Origin: Saccoglossus kowalevskii
Taxonomy: Eukaryota > Hemichordata > Enteropneusta > Harrimaniidae
Direction: 5' to 3'
DNA: 30,968 bases
NCBI RefSeq assembly: GCF_000003605.2
Contig: NW_003107587.1
Span: 488,845 to 519,812, forward strand
Shown here piece after piece: positions 1 through 9,346 of this stretch. The notes beneath the pieces are model-generated. The model worked only from the letters and a program-made list of their open reading frames with translations, had not been told where the DNA came from and made no database searches. Within the stretch, counting starts at the first letter, position 1. The number at the start of each line of letters is the position of its first letter. A program made the translations under genes and the position numbers.

Positions 1-783
1 TCGATATCAGAAGAGGGTTTCATTAGGTTCGATATCAGAAGAGAGGTTTATTAGGGTTCGATATCAGAAGAGAGGTTCATTTAGGGGTAGATATTCAGAA
101 GATAGGTTTCATTTAGGGTTTGATATTCAAAGAAGAGGTTTCAATTAGTGTTCGATATTCAGAAGCGAGGTTTCATTTAGGGCTCGATATTAAGAAGAGA
201 GGTTTAATTTAGAGTTATATTTTCCAAGGACAGCTTTTATTTAAGGTTCGATACCCAAACAATAAGTTTCTTTAAGAATACTATGTTCAACGAAGAGGTT
301 TCATTTAGGGTACGATCTTCAAAAGAAAGGTTTTATTTACAGTTAAAAATGTTACAGAAAATGTTTCTTTTAGCTTTCTATATTCAATGGAGAGTTTTTA
401 AATTCGGTACACACAGGAGAGGTTTTATTTAGGATTCGATATTCAAAAAAAAGGTTTCATTTGGGGTTCTGTATTGAAACGGAGGTTTGATTTAGGTTTC
501 TGTATTGAAACGGAGGTTTCATTTAAGGTTCTGTATTAAAACGGAAAGTTTCGTTTGGGGCTTGATAATCAAAGGAGGAGCTTCAATCTTTATTCTTCGA
601 TATTCAAGGGAGAGAGGTTGCATTTAATGTGCGATAAAGAAAGAGGTTTACTGTAAGAAACAGTTCTCAAATAGAGTTTTTGTTGAAGCTCAATATTCAC
701 TGGAAAGGTTATATTTGGAGTTTAATAATTGAAAGAAAAGTTTAATTTTAGGGTATATTTAAAAGAACTTGTCATTTAGGGGA
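1..783. repeat. Degenerate ~31-bp minisatellite array, left edge of window
   Basis: About two dozen head-to-tail units of roughly 28-33 bp fill this stretch. A typical unit reads GATATTCAGAAGAGAGG, then TTTCATTTAGGG, then TTC into the next unit. The first six units (to about 210) are close copies. Units after about 220 carry more substitutions and indels, and by 600-783 only the AGAGGTT and CATTTAGGG cores can be recognised. The array begins at base 1, so it very probably continues to the left of the window. No conserved open frame runs through it. I see no known function. Confidence 0.9.
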
Positions 784-2925
784 CAAAGTTTAGTGAATCA
801 AATATACACTATATTTCAATTGCATATCTGTCAACAACTTGCTAAATGGCATTGGGTGCACTTTTGGATAAACATTGCTATTATGGATTCACTTGGTGAA
901 GCACTTTTAATTAGCTCAAGTAATATGTGCGCGTTTCCCGGTATTGAAAGTACATTGGTGGTCGTACTGGCACGTCTAGCCATGTTTAAGAAAGTCTGGT
1001 TTAGGAAGAAAATTGTAAAGTAGTTAGCATGTTCGCCTTGTATTATTTCGGGAATAAAGGACGATGCGCTGCCCATTAAATCGTGATGACAGAATAAGGA
1101 CTGAAATAATAGACAATAATGGCCGTGAGACTGGTTAGTTTTACTCTAATGAAGTAGCCTTGTTAATCCACGAGCCACACAAACTATTCCCATATATTAG
1201 ACACAGGTGATACAAATCCATACAGACCCATGATATATGTATCGGCCTCCTGGATTATACAAATATCTAGTCTAAGACAAATGATCCAAGATATACAGAT
1301 AAAATCATACTACACAAATATAATCATATACAATTTGTAAGATAAGTTTTTGAGCTTAAATACAATTATTTATATTCTGACATGTTTTTTTACGAGGAAA
1401 TTTAAAATAACTAAGCGGGTAAACCTGCTCCATGCTTGTTCCCGCTGAGAAATTCTAATAAATAACGGGCATATTTTTTATTCCTTTCCTTACAATTTGA
1501 ACCATTGTGAATACTTTAATTTACAACCGATTATACGTTTAACAGGCAGTTCAGTGCCATGTTCAAGTGAATTAAAAAATGAAATATCGACTACTTTATC
1601 ATACATGCGCTTGTTCAGCAGATTGCTCCAACCATACTTTTAATGTTACTTTCCAATTTCATGCAATATCATACCTTTGATGCGATGGGTCGTCCCCTAT
1701 AAATGCATGTGTCCGTGACAAGTGCAAGTGTCTTTTAGCGAACACGCCGCGTACTTTAAAAAAATATATACAACTATATACACATTAATATATACACTAG
1801 ATGGAAGCTTAATTCCCGATCCTCATAACAATCAACCATTTTGTATACATTATATTTTCACTTGACCCGTCAGGGTAAACCAATCAATCGTCTAGTTTTT
1901 GTTTCCATTGAGATTCTTGTAAGATTGGTCAATGAAATGTAAAACATTGAAAGCTGATGATATATGCTATACGTATAATTACATATATTCTAGTACTATA
2001 ATACTCATAAATTGTTTCTTGTCAATTGAACTCTTGGTGGGGGACACATACCTCAGGTTTGTAACAATAACAATATGCCGATTGCATATATATTACAGTC
2101 AGCCTCGATTGGTTGGTGCCTTGATAGTTATTTGTACACATTTTGAGCTTACATGTGAAGTTCATTTTTATAAATAGAAAAACAACAACATTGAGAACAT
2201 TTTGATTATTTTGATAATCGATATTGTTTTATTCCCATAGCATCGCTTTCACATACAGGCACAACTTTATCTTGCGATGTGTAATCGCTGTTTAACTCTC
2301 ACGGGAACGCACTCAACTCGCACGAGAACGCGTTCAACACATGAATAAATACAGATGCAACGAAACCATAGTAAATAAACAAGCACACATATATATATAT
2401 ATACAAAGGGGACAGCGTATATAGGCATCGTAATTATAATGGCGCCTTGCATTTATAACAGTCGCGTTATAAACTAAAAAGGTTGCTAATATAAGCATAA
2501 ATATGTCAAATATTGTGGTAATAACAATAAATATTAATAATGTCCATTGAACGTGCATCCTAAACTGACCGCATTGGTCCAATATCAACCGGGTGAATTG
2601 TCAACAAAGATATTACATCTAACGTCCTTCATTACACGTTCAACCTACCCAGAGTTGGTGGGAATAAATAACACTAACTGGGCACGACAAACGAAGCGTG
2701 GTGTATATTTAACAGAGAAAAATGCCAAACACGTAGACTAATTTGTAACTCTCTGTTGCGTATGTGTTTCCCAAGGAGACGCCGGGTGTCGTTGAATTAA
2801 CTGGAAACTCTTGTTTGTAATACAGACGACGTCAAACTCTTATTTAATTAGGTTGATCTGAATATATTATTCACTCACATATGGGACAGCAATATTATAA
2901 TATTAATATAATAAATATGGATGTA
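784..2925. other. Unique AT-rich sequence, no gene seen
   Basis: I see no credible coding region, RNA gene or transposon end here. Open frames are at most about 80 codons, overlap on both strands and show no recognisable protein motif. The only structure is an (AT)n microsatellite at about 2389-2403 and an imperfect ~21-bp tandem duplication at about 2298-2338 sharing GAACGC and TCAA blocks. Confidence 0.6.
2389..2403. repeat. (AT)n microsatellite
   Basis: A simple AT dinucleotide run of about seven units, preceded by a short CA-rich stretch. Confidence 0.85.
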
Positions 2926-3016
2926 GGACACAATTCCGGGGACAAAATCCCGACGGACAAAATATCAGGGGATACAATCTTTGGAAGTACAACAACGTGG
3001 CGGACAAAAATTCCGA
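2926..3016. repeat. Short degenerate tandem repeat, ~15-bp GGACAAAAT units
   Basis: Successive blocks begin GGACACAATTCC, GGACAAAATCCC, GGACAAAATATC and GGATACAATC at about 15-bp spacing. After an interruption comes another block, GGACAAAAATTCC, at about 3002. The regular spacing suggests a small, decayed minisatellite or a fragment of a dispersed repeat. Only about five units are present, so the call is moderate. Confidence 0.55.
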
Positions 3017-3868
3017 TTTTATAAAATTCAACATGACTTGGCGCTTCATTTTAGTGTCTCTCGTTATCCACCTATTGCACCTTCGGATGTGATGTTTGAA
3101 AACGTTTTGTTCATTGAATATACATGTATTTCAGATTTCGATTTAAATTTGTACATATACATAACTTGTCTCTTTAGTAACAGAAGTAGTACCCCACCAC
3201 CACGTTTTCAAAATACAATATGGGTAACTAAGTAATGCCGACTGGTCGAGAAGGAATGTCATGTATTGCGGCATTACATCATAGTTATTATATATATATA
3301 TAAATATAGTTTACACCCAAGGAACGTGAACAGCATGTTCACTTCGAATTCTTCCCAAGTCTCACAGCACTATAGTGATAGGCGTGCATTCAAAGACAAC
3401 TCGTATTGAGCGCACGACAGTCAATGAAACGAAATAACTGAAAGAAAGCCAACTTGATTCGATTGCTATTAGCGCGTGGTTGAGCACATCAATACAACTG
3501 CAAACAAAGTCTAGTCACAGTCTATGTAATTGCTGTATTCGTTCAAAACTTGAAAGGTTTGCCTCGCCATGCATATCTCTACGTGCTGAAGAAACATCTA
3601 ACTCGTCCCACGAATTGATCAAAGGAGAAGTTGACAATTTTAATTTCCGAACCCAACAGTATGTTTGTGCAATTTTCCCCATGTAAATGAATAAATGCTT
3701 TCAAGAATACATTGCAACTAAATATAGACCCAGACAGGGCGATTGTATGGGCAATTTGTTTGTTTCGATTCATTTGATGTGTTTTAAATATAATAGTGAG
3801 ACGTCCCTTTAAATTGAAAAACGACGATAAACATAGTATCCCTGGAGTACAATTTTATCACAATCAAA

Positions 3869-3876
3869 TGACGTCA
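3869..3876. promoter_or_regulatory. Perfect CRE octamer TGACGTCA
   Basis: This is an exact palindromic cAMP-response element, the CREB/ATF consensus, isolated in AT-rich DNA. Two more exact copies occur in the window, at 19914-19921 and 28467-28474. An isolated 8-mer is weak evidence of function. Confidence 0.25.
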
Positions 3877-5523
3877 TATTTTATTTGAATGTTATATAAT
3901 CGGTTAGACTTAATCTTAATTTTATTTGTCACAAATTGGTTCTCAAGTAACCCTTTTGCATTGCATAATTTCCATTTTCCGTAACATAATCCAAAGACCT
4001 TACCAACTGTAATATTATAAATGTCGTGTGAAGAATATACGGGGTTTTAATTCGAGTTTGCAGTTCATTCAGGGATTTTGTCACATAGCATAACGTATGG
4101 AAACCAGGTCGGTGCCAGTCACGAGAAAGTAATAGCCTCCGTTTATATTTGAAGAAACTAATTAATTCGGTTATTCTATAACTCAGATAAAACTTAATAA
4201 AATACAAGTTAATAGAATCCCGTTGTCATTTACCGCGACTGTCAGTTACCTACGTACCCTCTACCTCTCGTTTTCTTACAATAAAAATGAATAAAATGAA
4301 CAGCATTAATATTTGCAGTGTTCACTCCTCTGTTCAAGATGTCTTCGAATATTTGCATACCGTTTAGATGTGTTGTTATTTTAACTTTCGAAAGGGAAAA
4401 CACAAATGGATTTTTTAAGTAAGACATATCTTGTAGTACGCACAATATTCGCTGTGCAATCTGAAATCACACAGATACGTGATGCTAAATAGCTCAGTTT
4501 AGATGTATGACGCACTTACAAATTAGCGTGAACAAGAATACACATTCAAGTGATCTTTGATAAGAACGTAAATTATTGAAAAAGATTACAGAAAAGAACG
4601 CTCAGTTGAGCTACTTCAAAAAGCACTCGAAAAAAAGCTTAGGATGAAGACACATAATATTATTAGGCGGTTAAGTTACCAATATAAATCGCTCATAATG
4701 GACAAGAGGGTTGCACGCCACTTTACTTGCTCTTTGTACGTTTTATCAAAATGACAACCCCATCGTTATCTACGCACTGCCAGGTAAATAATTTTAGAAT
4801 TAACAATTCAAATATTTGTAAATTGTGGATTAAAGTATTGAAAAACCGTTTATTGCTTGCAAAACGCTTAACAATAAAGGTCTTCACCTTTTTTAGAATG
4901 TGTATCTTGCAAACATCACATTACGTATGTATATGTATGTTTAGCTAAACAAACGTCTTTTACACCAACATAACGAATTATCAAAGTATGTCCATGTCTT
5001 ACCATGTACAGCACCCTGTTAGTAAGAACAAATGCAACCAAACTGAATACATAAACGCCAGAAACTAAGTAAGACGTTTAATGGGGTTTCAGTCTCTGTC
5101 TGTTGTATGTGTGCAAGGCATGGTTATAGGTAATACAATGTTCAGGTTTAGTCCATTATTACATATCTGTAACCACGCTTACCAGATCGTACACTTATAC
5201 ACATTATCCATAGGCAGATTGCATCTTATATTGGCAAACAATATTCAAGATAGAACACGTGTCACGCCGTTCCATGGAACAAAAGAAAATAATTCCGTGA
5301 TCAAAATGTTTATAACATCCCATAAAAAAAAACGTGTTAACCTTCTTATAAAAAACGCCCAAAACAGAATGATGTAAGGAGGGTACAACCCCTTGCTTAG
5401 TTTGCGTGATATTGAGTGTCTGACGTCTATTGGGATGGAAATGTAGGGTGGCTTTATATAATAATTTTGTTCCCACGCTGCGTCGGGCAAAGAGTGATAG
5501 TGGGTCACAGTACAATGTTTTTG

Positions 5524-5535
5524 GGTCATGTGACC
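5524..5535. promoter_or_regulatory. Inverted GGTCA pair, 2-nt spacer
   Basis: The sequence is GGTCA, TG, TGACC, an inverted repeat of the nuclear-receptor half-site with a two-base spacer. Another GGGTCA half-site lies about 25 bp upstream. It matches the half-site known for the nuclear receptor family. Whether it is bound is unknown. Confidence 0.2.
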
Positions 5536-6505
5536 TATTGTGTGTTGTTGTTTATATTGTACATTTCCCACACGTTAAGCGTGTCCGAAACTAAGACCGT
5601 TCAAAGCTTTAGATTGTGGATTGTTTTGACTTACGAACAGACAGGGGCTGAGTGACACTGACATGGGCACTGGGTCCCCTGTGTGCAACATACGATGATA
5701 TTCTACCATAAGCCCAGACTAGATTCAGTTCAGAAATGTGGATTCACAGTATGTATAACAAATGTATAATTTATCGCTTACCTATCACCCAGGGTAGAGT
5801 GATTGAGGCGTGAACCCGGCTTCCTTTTGCAGCTCTCGTTTGTCAATTTTCTATTGAATATTGTCAAAATTATTTCTGACATAGTTATGGACACATTTAA
5901 GTGTTTAACTTACACCTGAACGACATAAACAATTGGAAGTTATGACATGGAGGAAAATTGCTTTTGTAATCAAGATGCTGAATGCGTAACGAAAATGACT
6001 ATAACCTAAATTTATGAATACACAAAATTGTATTTTTCATTGTAAAGAATATAAATATGCTCATTACGATACAGTGCAACGAGGCATCCGTATACATATA
6101 ACAGTGTATACACTTTTGCCAATTGCTTGTAAAAGGGGTAATCATTTTCCCATTTGTGCTGTTTCGGAAGCGGAAATAAAGTGCTGGCGACCCACTCATA
6201 TCGCATTTCCATCGGCAACACTCAGAGTACAAGACGGAGCTACTTGCTAGTCGAAATGTTGTTTATGAACGATATTGAACAGTAATATGGATACAGTACG
6301 CGCGGCAACACACACACAATGTGTGAGCCTACCCAAGATCGGAAGAACGCAGAACAAATTAATATTTGTCATATTAATTATATTCATACGTAATGTAATA
6401 CGTGGCCACCGTTAATTTATCTAGACTGTCGCGTGAGTGCATGCCATGCAAATTGGTACTGACATGTCTAGACTCTCATTGATAAAAATAACTCTCCCAT
6501 TGTTA

Positions 6506-6796
6506 AAAATGAATGTCCGCTCCGACGGTAGGTTTTGTAATTGGCTTGTACCCAATTTGTTTGCCACGAAGTTCTGCTTGCAGCTTGGATACCAGTCTTG
6601 GCACGTGCTGTTGTAATCCTAGTTGGTATCGAATTGTTAAGAGCGTTTCTACAGTTACTTTTTTTTCTGGAATTTGTTTACAAACAAGCGTCTGCCCATG
6701 AGCCTTTGCGTTTTTAGTGTGTGTTGTTATCGTCGTTTGGGACTCAATTCCCGCGCGTGCGCAGGTGACGACCCCTCTCGCTTTAATGTTTTACTT
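6506..6796 (-). other. Open minus-strand frame (~97 codons) spanning a MITE and its flank; possible coding relic
   Basis: On the minus strand one frame stays open from a TAA near 6798 down to the stop at 6503-6505, without an ATG. The first half lies in the TTAA MITE. The second half, outside the element, reads like coding sequence, with VSKLQAELRGKQIGYKPITK followed by a few more residues before the stop. I do not recognise the protein and see no clear splice acceptor. It could be a remnant of an exon interrupted by the MITE, or chance in a locally G+C-richer patch. Confidence 0.15.
6641..6782 (-). mobile_element. TTAA-flanked MITE, copy 1 (piggyBac-like, non-autonomous)
   Basis: This is a ~142-bp element with TTAA on both sides (6637-6640 and 6783-6786). 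Its right terminus GTGACGACCCCTCTCGCT is the reverse complement of the start of the copy at 23846, apart from one inserted base and one substitution. Hand alignment of 6675-6782 (reversed) with 23846-23953 gives about 90% identity over ~108 bp. The left terminus has decayed: only AGCG, an eight-base spacer and GTTAC survive of the inverted repeat. No transposase is encoded. Assignment to the piggyBac group rests only on the TTAA target duplication. A perfect NRF1-type motif lies inside at 6752-6763. Confidence 0.75.
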
Positions 6797-7253
6797 TGTT
6801 GTGCTTGCCACCATTCTTGTATGAACCTTTTGAAAATTTGATTAAGTATTTGGTTGTTTTCCGTTTTTTGATTTTTAAAGACCAATTTCAACAGTAAGAA
6901 TTTATTTTACGACTAAAAAGGTGTACCTACTTTCAGGATTGCTGGGGCATTTTTCCAATGGAAAATCCCACGTCCCCTCCGTCACAGCAGTGACTAGGAC
7001 AAGTTTAATTTAACAAGGATTTTCCAAATGCAAGATGAACATCAGTTTTTTTATTTGTTGCAAACTAAAGCTATAGCTTAGTTCTCACTAGTTTTTCATA
7101 TATTTCGCCATATTGGATTATACATCATGTGCCTTAATCTAACTAGCTTATCGAATAAAAGTTTTCGGCCGCGCGTACAGTCTGTGAATGCCACAAACAC
7201 GAAAAACTCTACACACCTCAAAACAGGCATGACTCAAATAAGTTGAACAAATC

Positions 7254-7266
7254 TGGCGCCATCTTG
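7254..7266 (-). promoter_or_regulatory. YY1-like site CAAGATGGCGCCA
   Basis: Read on the minus strand this matches the AAGATGGCG core of the YY1 motif, which often sits just downstream of transcription starts in animals. The same 13-mer occurs once more on the plus strand at 26628-26640. The flanks of the two copies are unrelated, so it is not part of a longer repeat. Confidence 0.25.
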
Positions 7267-7382
7267 ACTAAAAACTGTGCAATCGTACTGTTACAACCAC
7301 GCACACTGCGATTAGACGGGTTAAGAAGAGGTTACATGCAATCTACGCCATTTTGAGGATACATAAGCGCGTTATCGCTAGA

Positions 7383-7398
7383 GGGCGGGCTTTATAAG
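7383..7398 (+). promoter_or_regulatory. GC-box plus TATA-like motif
   Basis: GGGCGGGC runs straight into TTTATAAG. A GC-box this close to a TATA-like element is a plausible core promoter, but no open frame with recognisable protein follows. Confidence 0.2.
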
Positions 7399-7435
7399 AA
7401 AAAGCGTATTTACACCGCTGCCTAAATATGCATAT

Positions 7436-8430
7436 GACCTATCCAAATCAGACGCTGCATCATTACAAATATTATTATTGGGTCAACTACTCCCATTGCA
7501 AATAACAAAAACTGATCTTTTATTCACACTGAAGCAGTGTGACTTATAAGACACATGTACGCCATCCTTCAATATACTCATATTGGCCTAAGCTTCGAGC
7601 CTCTTTGCAAAAATTGTGCGTTTGGAAAACGAGACCAAACATTCACAACAGAAGATCAGAAAGTAAAAATGTCAGATATTGCGTGTAAAAATACAAATAA
7701 CACAAAGGGACCCACCATTTGCAATGAGACACCGCGAATAACAAACTTGAGTCCATCATATGCACTGCAACCTCAAGAATACCAGAAATCCACTGCGAAA
7801 GAAATGTATCTAATAATATAGAAATAACACAAACCTACTATTTGCAAAAGACCGCTACGACTAAGAATGGCATACTATGCACCACAGTAAGAATTACAGA
7901 TATTATCACTACAGAAGTAAGAAGAACATAGATGCACCCATCAATTGCATTGTAGCAGTAATAATTCCTCAACGGGTTCCAACATTTGAGCAGCAGCACG
8001 AATAACACAAGCCGATCCGTCGTTTGCACTGTACCATTACAAAGAACGATATAGGTCTAGCATTGTTTCGAATTTACACATTGCACACAGATGGTTGCAC
8101 TACAGAATTACGAATAGCAGAATTGCAACCGCCATAATAACACTAAAATAAATTCATCCATTTTAACTGAAAATGCTTTCACAACACGTAATACTAATGG
8201 TAACCACACACTGAAGCACTACGACTATCAGAAATGGTTCCACCATATGTACTACAGTAGTATAATTACAGCGACGGGTCCACCATATTCACTGCAGCAA
8301 TAATAGTACTATAAATAAATCCATCACTTTTACTGAAAATTTTATCCACTGTAAAATACAATATTACAAATATACACTAAAGAACTAGAACTAACAGAAA
8401 CGGCCTACTACCATATGCTCTACAGCTACT
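7436..8430. repeat. Ancient degenerate tandem array, ~40-bp units with ~166-bp higher order
   Basis: A motif of about 40 bp recurs, built around AATAACA, then a TCCACCAT block, then TTTGCACT or TATGCACT and a CTACA or GCAACA end. Clear units begin near 7695, 7736, 7823 and 8003. A longer period is visible where 8137-8258 realigns with about 8303-8425 at an offset of 166-168 bp, sharing the ATCCAT, TTACTGAAAAT, ACTATCAGAAA/ACTAACAGAAA and CCATATG blocks. Units are diverged and contain indels, so the array is old. The 88-codon open frame at 7555-7821 lies inside it, results from the A/C-rich repeat and is not a gene. Confidence 0.7.
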
Positions 8431-9305
8431 AACGGGGAAAAAACAATGAGTTGCAACTGTGCGTTTAACAAATATGGGTATATGTGTCTTAATTAAATAT
8501 GTAATCTGAAATAAGCTAAGGTGTTTTCTTGGATTTCGGAACACTAAGTGAATAATCCAACATCTGTCAGACTCAAAGTGGGGATTTATTAGTCTATCCA
8601 ATCTAAAAAGAGTATTCAGTCTATATCTGAATACTATAAACTTAGCTCATTCAGTTATGTATTTGATTGTTGTAATTGTTTTGTTTCCATTCGGAAATTT
8701 CGCCTTGGTATGTTATTTCCTTCATATGGTAATGTTCAATGGTTAAATATGTTACACATGCAAGGAACATTGTAAAGAAAACAACATTCTACTGTGTGTT
8801 GCAACGTTGTATTTTCAGAAATTTGGCAAAAATTGTTCGTTTTTTTTAGAACAGTACCATAATTGAACACAATGTTAAAGCAAACTTAACATTTTTGATT
8901 GTTTTTTTTAAACCCGATTTTTTGTAATAATTTTTTTAACGAGATTGAAATTTAAGTTTCGATTAATAAATCAATTGCATCAATTAATGAGTTATAATTA
9001 TACTAACGCAAAAAACATATTGTAGATTATATCTCTCTTTGTTTCTATGTCTAATAAGACAATTTGTAATTATTTTTTTAATTTTAATTTCCGATACGTG
9101 TTTTAAAAACTAAATCATAAATATTGAATGTGTTTTCGTTAAGACATAACTAATGCCAATATAATACAAAGCGTGTAATACAAATCAGAATTTATTTTAA
9201 ACAAACATTGAAATGTCAATTAAATGTTTGTTCTAATAGTAAAAGGTAATTAAAAGAATAGGATAATTGAAAATGATACAAAAAGAATATATTATTATTT
9301 TACTT
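8431..9305. other. AT-rich, T-tract-rich sequence, no gene seen
   Basis: Nothing recognisable is present. 8836-9100 contains several runs of seven or eight T or A and is among the most A+T-rich parts of the window. Confidence 0.6.
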
Positions 9306-9346
9306 TTAAACTATTACAAAACCTATTATGTTTTGTAATAGTTTAA
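9306..9346. repeat. Perfect hairpin, 17-bp stem and 7-nt loop
   Basis: The left arm TTAAACTATTACAAAAC (9306-9322) and right arm GTTTTGTAATAGTTTAA (9330-9346) are exact reverse complements around the loop CTATTAT. Pairing stops sharply at both ends. A 17-bp perfect stem is unlikely by chance even in AT-rich DNA. It could be a solo palindrome left by a transposon, a cruciform-forming site, or a hairpin transcript. The stem is shorter than a typical animal microRNA precursor. Confidence 0.7.

Larger units (their letters stand above)
3017..6636. other. Unique AT-rich sequence, no gene seen
   Basis: No convincing coding exon, RNA gene or transposon end is visible. There is an (AT)n run at about 3286-3302, a perfect CRE-type octamer at 3869-3876, and an inverted GGTCA half-site pair at 5524-5535. 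Overlapping open frames of 98-108 codons around 5081-5571 lie on both strands, use non-ATG starts in part, and contain no motif I recognise, so I treat them as chance. Confidence 0.55.
6787..7435. other. Non-genic stretch with a few promoter-type motifs
   Basis: No exon is recognised. On the minus strand CAAGATGGCGCCA (7254-7266) resembles a YY1 site. A second ATGGCG core, also on the minus strand, lies at about 7346-7353. At 7383-7398 a GC-box core (GGGCGG) is followed directly by TTTATAAG. Together these could mark a weak promoter, but no transcript can be inferred. Confidence 0.3.

Noticed and set aside
1-783. TTTAGGG/TTAGGG strings suggesting telomeric repeat
   Set aside because: TTAGGG occurs only once per ~31-bp unit inside a longer motif and never in tandem hexamers.
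5204-5571. Overlapping 103- and 108-codon minus-strand frames
   Set aside because: They overlap each other and a plus-strand frame of similar length, and none shows a recognisable domain.
6336-6346. AGATCGGAAGA, identical to the first 11 bases of a common sequencing adapter
   Set aside because: The match stops after 11 bases and the following sequence differs. It is more likely chance than adapter carry-over, though read-level data could settle it.
7375-7388. CTCF-like core (CGCTAGAGGGCG)
   Set aside because: It is a partial match to the core only, in a position better explained by the GC-box/TATA motif. Too weak to call.
7555-7821. 88-codon plus-strand open frame
   Set aside because: It lies within the degenerate A/C-rich tandem array, and its open state follows from repeat composition.
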